In this document: positions 26,919 through 35,298 of the stretch, in pieces
How the letters are laid out: every line of letters begins with the position of its first letter
How positions within the stretch are numbered: the first letter of the stretch is position 1
IMG/VR virus record: IMGVR_UViG_3300032289_001167
Coordinates: 1-62,237 of that record
Direction: 5' to 3' (one strand)
DNA: 62,237 nucleotides
Origin: a virus
Notes under the pieces: generated by a model
The model's input: only the letters and a program-made list of their open reading frames with translations
Database searches by the model: none
Told to the model about the DNA's origin: nothing
Translations under genes and position numbers: made by a program

Positions 26919-28148
26919 ATGAACTACGAAAACCTACTATTAAACCGAGCACTAAACGAAAGAAGCATTAGCTTTCTGCTTGAACGTGGTGTGTCTGAGC
27001 CTTGGTTTTCAAACAATGAGGATCGAAGAGTCTGGTCTTTTATTAGAAACCATTACACCAACTACAACGAGGTTCCTAGCACGGAAGTTATTAAAGATAA
27101 CTTTCCTACATATGTTTTTGTTGAAGTTAGTGACTCTCTTGATTTTTTAGTAGATGAAGTAGTCAAAGCCCAGCGTAAAGCTATTGTTAATAACTCTCTC
27201 AGAAAAGCTATTGAAGAGATTGAGAAGTTTGGCAACCACGAGAACGCTGTAACTATTTTACAAAGCGGGTTCTCCACACTTGACGACAACGGGTTTCACG
27301 CTGTTAGTGACATTGATATTACTCAGAACACCGATCAGCGTTGGGAAGAATACCTTGAGCGTAAGAACCTTCCAGGAGGTCTTCGTGGAATGGCAACAGG
27401 GTTTAGTACTATTGACCAAGCAACCAGCGGTCTACAGCCAGGTCAGCTGATTGTAATTGTTGCGCCACCTAAAACTGGTAAGTCAACCCTTGCATTACAG
27501 ATGGCTCATAACATTCATAGTGGTGGAAAGGTTCCTGTTTTTCAATCATTTGAAATGAGTAACCAAGAACAAATTACTCGTTACGATGCTATGCGTGCTC
27601 GTATTTCACACCACCGTTTAACTACAGGAACTCTTACTTCAGAAGAAGAGGCGCGTTACCAAGCAAAACTTCGTGGTATGACTATGTTGCAACATAAGTT
27701 CTGGCTTACGGATTCTGCAGGAGCTTCCGTAATTTCTGGAATATCAAATAAAATTCAACAATTGCAGCCTAACGTTTTATTTATTGACGGTGTGTACTTG
27801 ATGATGGATGAGCAGTCTGGAGAAGCAAACACTGCGCTAGCTCTCACCAACATCACACGTAGTCTTAAGCGTCTGGCACAAAAGCACCAGATTCCAATTG
27901 TTGTTACTACGCAGGCTTTGGGATGGAAAATGCGTAAGGGAAATGTAACAGTAGACTCTATTGGTTACTCTTCCTCATTCTTTCAAGATGCTGACGTTGT
28001 ATTTGGTTTGCAACGTGAAGACGAAAACGTAGACGACACTAGATTGCTAAAGGTTATGGCTAGTCGTAACTGTGGCCCTCTAGAGGTATCACTAGTATGG
28101 GATTGGAACACAGGTGAGTTCCGTGAGATTAGCAGTGATGACATGTGA
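26919..28148 (+). CDS. dnaB: Replicative DNA helicase (DnaB family)
   Basis: 409 aa. An N-terminal helical domain (residues 1-110) precedes the RecA-type core with Walker A APPKTGKST near residue 184. PVFQSFEMSNQEQITRYDAM is the typical DnaB H1a region. VLFIDGVYLMM is Walker B, and the arginine-finger region (VMASRNCGPLEVSLVWDW) is present. Unwinds DNA ahead of the phage fork. It overlaps the primase gene by 4 nt. AAGGGG precedes the ATG. Confidence 0.9.
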   Translation: MNYENLLLNRALNERSISFLLERGVSEPWFSNNEDRRVWSFIRNHYTNYNEVPSTEVIKDNFPTYVFVEVSDSLDFLVDEVVKAQRKAIVNNSLRKAIEEIEKFGNHENAVTILQSGFSTLDDNGFHAVSDIDITQNTDQRWEEYLERKNLPGGLRGMATGFSTIDQATSGLQPGQLIVIVAPPKTGKSTLALQMAHNIHSGGKVPVFQSFEMSNQEQITRYDAMRARISHHRLTTGTLTSEEEARYQAKLRGMTMLQHKFWLTDSAGASVISGISNKIQQLQPNVLFIDGVYLMMDEQSGEANTALALTNITRSLKRLAQKHQIPIVVTTQALGWKMRKGNVTVDSIGYSSSFFQDADVVFGLQREDENVDDTRLLKVMASRNCGPLEVSLVWDWNTGEFREISSDDM

Positions 28149-29071
28149 ACGTAGAAGAAATGGAACGTGTCTTAGAAGACCTAGGTGTTGAATACGTAAG
28201 CTCTCGTGGGGATGAGATACAAGGCTTTTGCCCTATGCACGAACAGCGCACAGGTAAGAAAGATCGCAACCCTTCTTGGTACATAAATGCCGAGACTGGA
28301 GCTCACATATGTTTCTCTTGCGAGTACCGCGGCAATATCATTTCCCTTACAGCAACTTTGCGTGAGTTAGACTACGAAGACGCTAAGGCTTGGTTGTCTA
28401 GTGGCGGGGAACTTATGGACGCTTTTGAGCGAGCAATTAGTAAACCTAAAGAAGTGTTTGAAGAGCTAGTCTACATATCTGAGGCCTCTTTAGCAGCTTT
28501 TACAGACCCTCCAGAGTATGCTCTAAAGGCACGCGGACTGACGCTAGCTGCTGCTCAGCACTTTGGTTTACGGTGGGAGCGTTCTACTGAGAGCTGGATT
28601 ATCCCAATTAGAGACCCACATACAGGTAACTTACAGGGTTGGCAGGTCAAGGCTTTTAACGGTAGGCACTTTCGCAATTACCCCGTGGGGGTAAAGAAAT
28701 CCAACGGATTATTTGGCTTTCAACAATATACAGGTGGCGACATGATAGTTGTAGAGTCCCCACTAGACGTTGTAAGGCTTGCGTCTATAGGTATACCTGG
28801 TGGGGTAGCCGTCTATGGGGCATTAATTTCAGACGTTCAACTGAAATACATACGTTCCGCTGATAGAATTGTAATGGCATTAGATTCCGATGAGGCTGGA
28901 ACATCAGCTTCTTTTAAATTGGCTCAATTAACTAAAACTCAAAACTTTGAAGCTTGGTTTTTTGATTATTCTAATACTGACATGAAAGACGTGGGTGGTA
29001 TGAGCAAGGCCGAGGTATTACTTGGCCTAGACTCCGCTAAACACTCTATTCGATATAAAACTAGTCTTTAA
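28145..29071 (+). CDS. dnaG: DNA primase (DnaG family)
   Basis: 308 aa from GTG 28145. A CHC2-type zinc finger (CPMH near residue 29, CFSC near residue 58) is followed by a catalytic core with TOPRIM motifs VVESPLDVVRLASIG near residue 202 and IVMALDSDEAG near residue 244. It lacks the C-terminal helicase-interaction domain of cellular DnaG, so it is a compact phage version. Makes RNA primers for Pol I. Coupled to dnaB by a 4-nt overlap. Confidence 0.88.
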   Translation: MNVEEMERVLEDLGVEYVSSRGDEIQGFCPMHEQRTGKKDRNPSWYINAETGAHICFSCEYRGNIISLTATLRELDYEDAKAWLSSGGELMDAFERAISKPKEVFEELVYISEASLAAFTDPPEYALKARGLTLAAAQHFGLRWERSTESWIIPIRDPHTGNLQGWQVKAFNGRHFRNYPVGVKKSNGLFGFQQYTGGDMIVVESPLDVVRLASIGIPGGVAVYGALISDVQLKYIRSADRIVMALDSDEAGTSASFKLAQLTKTQNFEAWFFDYSNTDMKDVGGMSKAEVLLGLDSAKHSIRYKTSL

Positions 29072-29080
29072 GGAGAGAAC

Positions 29081-29485
29081 ATGGCATCACCGATGCAGGA
29101 TAAAAAATATAAGGTCACGACGCCCTGGGGTATTGCGGGGAAACGATGGTCCAGCGGAAAGCATGAAGGAGTGGACTACGCTGCTCCAGTAGGTGCTGTA
29201 GTAGTTGCTCCTGTAGCTGGCGAAGTAGTTAAAGTTGGTCAGTGCTGGGGTGCCGCTTTTGGTCAGCACTCGGTACTAATGAAAGTTAAAGGTGGACATC
29301 TTCTATTTGCTCACCTATCTTCCAACAGCGTTAAGGTTGGTCAAGACTTAAAAGTTGGAGACGTCATCGGTAAAGTTGGATCAGAAGGCAATGTCACAGG
29401 TCCACACTTACACATGGAGCTTCAGAAGGGTCCAGGCTGGGTTCGTGGAGGCGGGCTTAACCCACAGGCAATTCTAGACGCATAG
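29081..29485 (+). CDS. M23 (LytM) endopeptidase, endolysin
   Basis: 134 aa, a single peptidase_M23 domain. Zinc ligands are visible as HEGVD near residues 27-31 and GPHLHME near residues 107-113. It cleaves peptidoglycan peptide cross-links. There is no signal peptide and no cell-wall-binding domain, so release would need a holin or tail delivery. AAGGAG precedes the start and a terminator follows 16 nt after the stop. Confidence 0.85.
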   Translation: MASPMQDKKYKVTTPWGIAGKRWSSGKHEGVDYAAPVGAVVVAPVAGEVVKVGQCWGAAFGQHSVLMKVKGGHLLFAHLSSNSVKVGQDLKVGDVIGKVGSEGNVTGPHLHMELQKGPGWVRGGGLNPQAILDA

Positions 29486-29500
29486 TTTTTACTAAAGATG

Positions 29501-29527
29501 ACCCACCCTAAGGGGTGGGTTTTCTTT
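29501..29527 (+). terminator. Rho-independent terminator
   Basis: An 8-bp perfect stem (ACCCACCC/GGGTGGGT) with a TAAG loop is followed by TTTCTTTTT. It ends the replication-start operon. Confidence 0.9.
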
Positions 29528-29542
29528 TTGTTTAACGTGGTG

Positions 29543-29548
29543 TAGTAT
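29543..29548 (+). promoter_or_regulatory. -10 element, leaderless start
   Basis: TAGTAT ends exactly 6 nt before the ATG at 29555, so transcription would begin at or next to the A of the start codon. No Shine-Dalgarno is present. The same spacing recurs at three other genes in the window. Confidence 0.5.
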
Positions 29549-29554
29549 TTTTAT

Positions 29555-31138
29555 ATGTCATTTACTGGAACACTTTTACCGTATCAAGTAGACGCCGTAG
29601 ACCGTATGTGTGAGCAAGGCTCCATGTTAGTTGCTTATGATTTAGGTTTAGGTAAAACCGTATTAACTATTGCAGCTGTTGAACGGTTAATGGATGAAGA
29701 CAAAATTTATGAACCTGGATTAATAGTTTGCTTGTCTAGTCTTAAATACCAGTGGGCTAACTCCATTACAAAATTCAGTAATTCTACCTCATTAGTAATT
29801 GACGGCACTCCTAAACAACGACAAGCTCAATACGCCGAAGCAATGAACTGGGAAAATTCAGGGGTGGACTACATAATCATGAACTACGAACAGGTAGTTA
29901 ATGATTGGGCTTACGTATCTAAATTACCTCGCGGGTTTGTTGTTTTAGACGAAGCCACCGCTATTAAATCTTTTAAGTCTAAACGAGCTAAGCAAGTAAA
30001 AAAGTTAGCTAATGCTCCTTTTAAATTTGCTCTTACTGGTACGCCAATTGAAAATGGTAAGCCTGAAGAGTTGTACTCAATCATGCAATTTGTAGATCAA
30101 AAAGTGCTGGGACGTTTTGATATTTTTGATTCAACATTTATTGTTCGTAATACCTGGGGCGGTGTTGATAGATACAGAAATCTACCTACTTTACATACAA
30201 AAATGAAAGAGGCTTCCGTAAGGAAATCACAAAAAGACCCAGACGTTGCGCCATACTTACCTGACTCAATTCATAAAGAACCTATTCTTGTTTACTTTGA
30301 CAGGAAAGCTGCAAAGTTGTACAGAAAAATTGTTGATGATCTAATTCAAGAATTAGACAATGCCAAAGATTTATTTGGCGGTTCTTTTAATATGCTTTCT
30401 CATTACGGGTATGCTGATAAGACAGGTAGTAGAGCAGATGAGATACGCGGCAGAATTATGTCTAAAGTAGGTTGCCTTAAAATGCTTTGCTCCCATCCAG
30501 ACTTAGTTAGGTTGAGCGCAGAAAGATTTCAAGAAATAGGGGACACAGGTTCTGAGTATGCTAACTACCTTCTTTTAGAAGGTTTATTAGATGGCGTTAC
30601 CGCAGCTCCTAAACTAGATGCGCTAATTGAATACGTACAAGACTTCTTAGGGCAAAGGCCAGACAATAAAGTTGTTATTTTTGCTACGTATGTAGATATG
30701 GTAAGCATGATTAAAGATAAGCTAGGAGAAGACATTTGTCGGACCTACACAGGGCAGCTTGATGCAAAATCTAAAGAAGATAATAAGGTTGAATTTAACA
30801 CTAACCCTGATGTGCGTGTTCTTATTAGTAGTGACGCTGGGGGTTATGGTGTTGACTTGCCTGCTGCCAATTTACTGGTTAATTATGACATGCCATGGTC
30901 GTCTGGCCTTGCGACGCAAAGAAACGGTCGAATAAAAAGAGCGTCTTCTACTTGGGAGACTATTGTTATCCAAGACTTTTTAGTATCTGGGTCTATTGAA
31001 GTACGCCAGCATGAAGCTCTACAACAGAAAAACTCAATAGCCAATGCTGTTATGGACGGTGAAGGTATTGATGATAAGGGTGGAGTAGACCTAACTTTAG
31101 GGTCTTTAAAGTCATTTATTCAAGGAACATCTGTTTAA
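29555..31138 (+). CDS. SNF2/DEAH-family helicase
   Basis: 527 aa SF2 helicase-like ATPase. Motif I is YDLGLGKTVLT near residue 31, motif Ia region IVCLSSLKYQW, motif II DEATAIKS near residue 132, motif III ALTGTPIENGKPEELYSIMQ, and motifs V/VI LISSDAGGYGVDLPAANLLV and QRNGRIKRAS. This is the SNF2/Rad54-like layout, a translocase that remodels protein-DNA complexes. It is probably transcribed as a leaderless mRNA from the -10 at 29543. Confidence 0.88.
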   Translation: MSFTGTLLPYQVDAVDRMCEQGSMLVAYDLGLGKTVLTIAAVERLMDEDKIYEPGLIVCLSSLKYQWANSITKFSNSTSLVIDGTPKQRQAQYAEAMNWENSGVDYIIMNYEQVVNDWAYVSKLPRGFVVLDEATAIKSFKSKRAKQVKKLANAPFKFALTGTPIENGKPEELYSIMQFVDQKVLGRFDIFDSTFIVRNTWGGVDRYRNLPTLHTKMKEASVRKSQKDPDVAPYLPDSIHKEPILVYFDRKAAKLYRKIVDDLIQELDNAKDLFGGSFNMLSHYGYADKTGSRADEIRGRIMSKVGCLKMLCSHPDLVRLSAERFQEIGDTGSEYANYLLLEGLLDGVTAAPKLDALIEYVQDFLGQRPDNKVVIFATYVDMVSMIKDKLGEDICRTYTGQLDAKSKEDNKVEFNTNPDVRVLISSDAGGYGVDLPAANLLVNYDMPWSSGLATQRNGRIKRASSTWETIVIQDFLVSGSIEVRQHEALQQKNSIANAVMDGEGIDDKGGVDLTLGSLKSFIQGTSV

Positions 31139-31193
31139 GTAATACACCTTGTCTATCTGAACCTTAACTTTTTTTATGTTAGGGTGGAAATGT

Positions 31194-31667
31194 ATGTTAG
31201 ACAGAACCAAACGTCTGACCACCGCTATTGCGCTTCTTACAAGTTTACTTGTATCGCTACCAGTAGCCCAGGGTCAGGCTAATGCTAATGAAATGCAGAC
31301 AAAAATCGAAACAAAAGTTGCGGTTAAATCGATCGTAGCTATTGCTAAACAATATATCGGAACCCCGTACTGTCGGGGTGGGCACACTTCCAGATGCTTT
31401 GATTGCTCTGGATTCACACAATACGTATATAACCAACAGGGCATTAAGTTGCCACCGATTGTACACAGTCAGTACCGTATTGCTACAAAAATTACTGCGG
31501 CAAAAGCAAAGCCAGGAGACTTAGTGTTTTTTATAACTAGGCAGGGTTACGCTTACCATGTAGGAATCTATGTAGGTAATGGAAAGGTTATACATTCCCC
31601 TAAACGTGGTCATCACGTTCGAATAGAAAGTATCTGGACGTCTAACGTCCGCTATGGTAGAGTTTAA
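31194..31667 (+). CDS. Secreted NlpC/P60 endopeptidase
   Basis: 157 aa from ATG 31194, chosen because AGGGTGG lies 6 nt upstream and because the N-terminus becomes a clean signal peptide (MLDRTKRLTTAIALLTSLLV, cleavage after the ANA-type motif near residue 31). An in-frame ATG at 31176 is less likely. The NlpC/P60 domain shows the catalytic Cys in FDCSGFTQYV near residue 70 and His in YAYHVGIYVGNG near residue 121. A secreted D-gamma-glutamyl peptidase that would act on peptidoglycan from outside the membrane, in lysis or superinfection control. Confidence 0.82.
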   Translation: MLDRTKRLTTAIALLTSLLVSLPVAQGQANANEMQTKIETKVAVKSIVAIAKQYIGTPYCRGGHTSRCFDCSGFTQYVYNQQGIKLPPIVHSQYRIATKITAAKAKPGDLVFFITRQGYAYHVGIYVGNGKVIHSPKRGHHVRIESIWTSNVRYGRV

Positions 31668-31676
31668 TTTCTACCA

Positions 31677-31755
31677 GGGGCAGATTTGGTATCGACTAGC
31701 ATTAACTCCGCACGTCGGAAGTGTTAGGAATCGAGTTCGACTCTCGACTGCTCCA
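31677..31755 (+). ncRNA. tmRNA-like RNA lacking the mRNA domain
   Basis: 79 nt. The acceptor stem GGGGCAG (31677-31683) pairs with CTGCTCC (31748-31754) through a G3-U70 wobble, and A31755 is the discriminator base: the alanine identity set of tmRNA. The 5' part GATTTGGTATCGAC (31683-31696) matches the conserved tmRNA D-loop region (GATT.TGG.TTCGAC). The T-arm is TCGAG-TTCGACT-CTCGA (31731-31747). Where a tmRNA has P2, pseudoknots and tag frame, there is only a hairpin: TAAC TCCG, loop CACGT, CGGA, bulge AGT, GTTA (31703-31726). CCA is not encoded. It starts 10 nt after the NlpC/P60 stop and is followed by a small hairpin (31756-31773). A canonical tRNA does not fit: no D-stem and no 7-nt anticodon loop. 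Confidence 0.75.
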
Positions 31756-31834
31756 CTTGCAAGTAGAAGCAAGACCAGACATAGCAACTTTCTTTAGGTA
31801 AACTTAATACGTTGCCTTTAGGAGAGAACTGGCA

Positions 31835-33265
31835 TTGAAACCCTTTAAAATTTTTGCTGCCTTAGTGTTTGCATTTGCTTTTCCATTAAGCGCTATGCCC
31901 GCACAAGCTGCAGTTGATGTGCCTTGCGATACTTATTCTTGGACTGGTGAAGACGATAGTGCACATCAGATGGCTTTGCCATTTTCATTACCTCTAGGTG
32001 ATACTACATACGACACTACGTATGTGACTACTAATGGAACGCTTACCTTTGGAACCGCTGATGCTAACTTTAGCTCGTATCCAAATACCCCATCCATTTC
32101 TTTAGCGGGGTATGATTGGGTAACTTTTGGTGAGGGTGCCAGTTTAAGTTATGGCGTTAACAGCACAGGCTTTTGTGTGCTTTGGAAGGTTCGTCCTTAC
32201 CCACAATCAATTGGGGCAATAACTGAAATTAAGTTAATTGTAGACATAGCCAGGTACCCTTCATGGTCAGGAACTGTAGAGACCACGGGCTGGCTCCCTG
32301 CAGATTTACGGCGGGGTATTCGATTTGCCCCTAACACAGACGTAGTAACCATCTCTGAAGCCTTTACGGTTAACGGTGGGCGCCCTGTAGAGATGCAGTC
32401 ATGCTGGGATGGGTCTGTTATTCCTTTGACCTCTACGTGCCCTCCAGAGCCTCCTCCAGGCCAATGCTGGGACGGTACTACCGTAGCTTGGAATCAAACT
32501 TGCCCGCCTGTACCGCCTGATACACAGTGTTGGGATGGATCATGGATTACTTGGAGTCAGACTTGTCCCGTGGAACCTACTCCCACCCCAACACCAGAGC
32601 CAACACTAACACCCACGCCAGAGCCAACACTAAGCCCTGAACCAACGCCATCCCCAGAACCAACCCCAGAGCCGTCCCCAAGCCCTTCAGAAACTTCTTC
32701 ACCTATACCAACTCCTGAGCCAACGCCCACAGATATAGCAACCCCACTACCAGAACCCACACCCGAAGAAACACTTACACCAACTCCAGAGCCAACTCTA
32801 GAACCTGTGCCAAGTCTTAGCCCTGATCCAGTCGAAAGCGTTGAACCAACTCTGGACCCAGAGCCAACGCCAATACCTGAACCTACTCAAAACGTGACAC
32901 CTGAGCCTCCGACTACGGTAACTGAATTACTTACTCAGTATACCCCTGATGAAGCTATTCCTTTTGATGTGCTTATGGCTTCGGGTATTGATTACAGTGA
33001 GTTGCCGCCAGATCAACCCGTTACTTTAGAAAACGGTGTAGTACTTACCGCTGCAGTAGCGGATGCACTTCAAATTTTTGAAAACCCATCTGAGTTACTA
33101 TCAGCGGTATTCACAGACCCAGGAAAAGCTCTTAAAGCTATTTCCAACGTAGGCGCAGATTTACCTGCGGATGTACGTAAAACCGCTCAACAAGGCACAG
33201 TAGCTGTGGTTCTTGTTGGTCAAGTCATTGTTGGCGGAGTTACCGCCCAATTAATTAGGAGATAA
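31835..33265 (+). CDS. Secreted proline-rich surface protein
   Basis: 476 aa from a TTG start at 31835 with AGGAG 10 nt upstream. A signal peptide (KPFKIFAALVFAFAFPLSAM, cleaved after AQA) is followed by a NIDO-like beta domain, about residues 28-190. Three repeats of CWDG...W.QTCP (near 188, 210 and 231) come next. A Pro/Glu/Thr repeat region (about 245-355, PTPEPTLTPTPEPTLSPEPT) leads to a C-terminal domain with a hydrophobic segment (VAVVLVGQVIVGGVTAQLI) ending in RR. It looks like a cell-surface protein of an actinobacterium rather than a virion protein. Confidence 0.65.
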   Translation: MKPFKIFAALVFAFAFPLSAMPAQAAVDVPCDTYSWTGEDDSAHQMALPFSLPLGDTTYDTTYVTTNGTLTFGTADANFSSYPNTPSISLAGYDWVTFGEGASLSYGVNSTGFCVLWKVRPYPQSIGAITEIKLIVDIARYPSWSGTVETTGWLPADLRRGIRFAPNTDVVTISEAFTVNGGRPVEMQSCWDGSVIPLTSTCPPEPPPGQCWDGTTVAWNQTCPPVPPDTQCWDGSWITWSQTCPVEPTPTPTPEPTLTPTPEPTLSPEPTPSPEPTPEPSPSPSETSSPIPTPEPTPTDIATPLPEPTPEETLTPTPEPTLEPVPSLSPDPVESVEPTLDPEPTPIPEPTQNVTPEPPTTVTELLTQYTPDEAIPFDVLMASGIDYSELPPDQPVTLENGVVLTAAVADALQIFENPSELLSAVFTDPGKALKAISNVGADLPADVRKTAQQGTVAVVLVGQVIVGGVTAQLIRR

Positions 33266-33266
33266 A

Positions 33267-33449
33267 ATGCGCTGGTTAAAAGACGCAATCATTGAATCAT
33301 TGAACCAGGGATACACACTCCTTGGATTCTTTGTAGCTTGGCTATTGCTGGAGGGTAGCGCCCGTACGGTTGTGGGCTACTCAATCTTGTTAGTAACCCT
33401 TATACATTTAGTCACTATTCGGATTCGTGAAGACAAGGATGACGAATAG
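33267..33449 (+). CDS. Two-TM membrane protein, holin candidate
   Basis: 60 aa. Two hydrophobic segments, about residues 16-30 (YTLLGFFVAWLLLEG) and 34-50 (TVVGYSILLVTLIHLVT), are separated by a short turn, and the C-terminus is charged (RIREDKDDE). This matches small class II holins. It follows secreted lysin and surface genes. AGGAG precedes the ATG. Other small membrane functions cannot be excluded. Confidence 0.55.
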   Translation: MRWLKDAIIESLNQGYTLLGFFVAWLLLEGSARTVVGYSILLVTLIHLVTIRIREDKDDE

Positions 33450-33485
33450 TTTAACTATTTGGGGCATTTTGTCAGTACATTTTGG

Positions 33486-33491
33486 TACAAT
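33486..33491 (+). promoter_or_regulatory. -10 element, leaderless start
   Basis: TACAAT ends 6 nt before the ATG at 33498, and no Shine-Dalgarno lies between them. Confidence 0.45.
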
Positions 33492-33497
33492 ATAGGT

Positions 33498-33671
33498 ATG
33501 CCTAACGCACCTAAGACGCCAACTCGCACCCTACGGGTAGATGACGAGCTTTGGCTTGCTGTTCAAGATCAGGCTCGAATTGACGGAGTCACGGTAACTA
33601 GTATTATTATTGACGGGTTGTACTCGTATCTAAAGAGCGCCCGTGCACGTCAGGTTGATGTGCTAGAGTAA
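33498..33671 (+). CDS. Ribbon-helix-helix DNA-binding protein
   Basis: 57 aa from ATG 33498 (an upstream in-frame ATG at 33459 would add 13 residues overlapping the promoter). RTLRVDDELWLAVQDQARID followed by GVTVTSIIIDGLYSYL is the Arc/MetJ-type beta-helix-helix pattern. Probably a small transcription regulator, possibly acting on its own leaderless promoter. Confidence 0.7.
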   Translation: MPNAPKTPTRTLRVDDELWLAVQDQARIDGVTVTSIIIDGLYSYLKSARARQVDVLE

Positions 33672-33695
33672 TTTTTACCTAAGAAGGGGGTTCAC

Positions 33696-34103
33696 ATGAA
33701 CATAGAAGATATGTTAGACCTTGTCCGTCAAAACGCTACGCTTAAAGATCGTATTGATAGCACAGTTGCAATTCAAAATGATGTTAAAGAAAAACTACGC
33801 AACGGTTTAAAAGAGCTAGGTGAAGTTGATGACCGAGGACATGTTGTAGTAGAAATTAATGACGACGTAACAGGAATTAAAAGAGTACTCAATCAGCGAA
33901 AAGTTTCTAAGTCTTTAGACATGGACATTGCTGAGAATATTTTAAAAGAAAAAGGTTTGCACGAGCGTTGCGTTACAATGATTCCTGTTTTAGATGAGGA
34001 AGCCATTATGGCTGCATATTACGAAGGTTTAGTTACTGAAGAAGACATTGACAAGATGTTCCCAGCTAAAATAACTTGGGCGTTAGTAATGTCAAAGAGT
34101 TAA
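33696..34103 (+). CDS. Hypothetical protein, 135 aa
   Basis: Starts at ATG 33696 after AAGAAGGGGG. The N-terminal half is helical and possibly coiled (DLVRQNATLKDRIDSTVAIQ). The C-terminal part includes EEAIMAAYYEGLVTEEDIDK. No motif recognised. It begins the operon leading to SSB, Pol I and RecA. Confidence 0.55.
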   Translation: MNIEDMLDLVRQNATLKDRIDSTVAIQNDVKEKLRNGLKELGEVDDRGHVVVEINDDVTGIKRVLNQRKVSKSLDMDIAENILKEKGLHERCVTMIPVLDEEAIMAAYYEGLVTEEDIDKMFPAKITWALVMSKS

Positions 34104-34104
34104 C

Positions 34105-34599
34105 ATGGAAGACTTAATTGATGAAATGTTTTCTGCCATTGACCAGTATTACCCAGGCAGTAAGCGTAAAAGAAAATTAGTTAAAGAAGAAAAGCCCAAA
34201 GTAATTGTAGAAAAAACTTGGGACGCACGCCCTTTTGTAAAGACTTTGCCAAGCGGCATTGACGTAGAAATGTTTACGCTCGGTGCTTTGGCACAGGCTC
34301 TAGGTAGACCGATTATTACGGTACGAACCTGGGGTATGTTAGGATATTTACCTAACGCACCATATAGACTACCTGATGTAGTTGATAAAAATGGTGACAC
34401 AAGAAAAGGTCGAAAGCTGTATAGCCGTGCTATGGTAGAGGCAGCTGTCGATCTATTTGACAAGCACGGACTATTAGGTTTAGATAGAATCGAGTGGTCC
34501 GAATACCAGCAAGTTCCTCAAGAACTTGCTGAGATGTGGGAACACATTAAGATGCAAGAAACAACCAACAATGCCGATAACGCAGAAAAAGAGAAATAA
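34105..34599 (+). CDS. MerR-like HTH protein
   Basis: 164 aa. The central segment FTLGALAQALGRPIITVRTW with GMLGYLPNAPYRLP and GRKLYSRAMVEAAVDLF is a MerR/excisionase-type winged helix with the characteristic wing and following helix (about residues 52-115). The N-terminus is charged. Probably a phage transcription or replication-initiation regulator; the target is unknown. Confidence 0.65.
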   Translation: MEDLIDEMFSAIDQYYPGSKRKRKLVKEEKPKVIVEKTWDARPFVKTLPSGIDVEMFTLGALAQALGRPIITVRTWGMLGYLPNAPYRLPDVVDKNGDTRKGRKLYSRAMVEAAVDLFDKHGLLGLDRIEWSEYQQVPQELAEMWEHIKMQETTNNADNAEKEK

Positions 34600-34600
34600 A

Positions 34601-35284
34601 ATGCCAGTTAACCGTTCGATAGAAGAAGAGAAGTACTCCGTAGCAGATAGCTTTGGTGAAGACTTCGATGTAAACGCCCGCCCTGCTCAAGCAACCAGCG
34701 GTGCAGTTAAGTCAGGCTGGGATGCAGCCGAGAGCATGACTACCCCATCAGGTAGTTTTCCAATTGACTTCAAAGCAAGTGAAGCCTTGCAGGTAGTCAA
34801 GTTCTTGGATGAGGGTGGTCCATTTGCTACCTACAAGCAACACTTCCTAACTAACAAGCCAGGCAAAAAGTCATACATTTGCCTTAAGCCAAGTGGTCAG
34901 CCTTGCCCATTGTGCACAGTTTTAGACCACCGTCCAGATGACAAGCGTGGGTTCACGATTGTTAACCTAAGCGCAGAAGGTGGCCCACAGCGCCAAATCC
35001 TTACTGCAACCCCTCCTTTGTTCCGCACTTTGTTGCAGGCAAACAGCTCCCCACAGGGTCCAATTAATAAGAACTACTGGGCGATTAGTCGCACAGGAGA
35101 AAAGGCTGGTACTACCTACCATGTCAACGCTATTAAGGCACGCGACCTAGATGAGGACTGGGGAATTAACCAGGCAGAAGCAGAAGCTTACATTGCAACT
35201 GTAGAGGTTTACACTGATGCAGTAATTCGTGAGACACCTTACGATCAATTGCTTGAAATTGCTGAAAGCCTTCGTAATTCCTAA
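34601..35284 (+). CDS. Putative ssDNA-binding protein
   Basis: 227 aa from ATG 34601 (upstream in-frame ATGs at 34526 and 34571 lie inside the previous gene). It contains a zinc-type pair CLKPSGQPCPLC near residues 91-102 and an OB-like core (GFTIVNLSAEGGPQRQILTA). Actinophage SSB-like proteins of similar size with a GxPCPLC motif are known, and the gene sits directly before Pol I. Would coat single strands at the fork. Confidence 0.6.
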   Translation: MPVNRSIEEEKYSVADSFGEDFDVNARPAQATSGAVKSGWDAAESMTTPSGSFPIDFKASEALQVVKFLDEGGPFATYKQHFLTNKPGKKSYICLKPSGQPCPLCTVLDHRPDDKRGFTIVNLSAEGGPQRQILTATPPLFRTLLQANSSPQGPINKNYWAISRTGEKAGTTYHVNAIKARDLDEDWGINQAEAEAYIATVEVYTDAVIRETPYDQLLEIAESLRNS

Positions 35285-35298
35285 ATAACACACAGACC

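Noticed and set aside
31677-31755. Canonical tRNA gene
   Set aside because: The acceptor and T-arm fit, but there is no D-stem and no 5-bp/7-nt anticodon arm. The 5' segment matches tmRNA instead, and a bulged 4+4-bp stem with a 5-nt loop occupies the anticodon-arm position.
32557-32760. Minus-strand Gly/Ser/Val frame opposite the proline-rich protein
   Set aside because: Mirror image of the PTPEP repeats; no start signals and low complexity.
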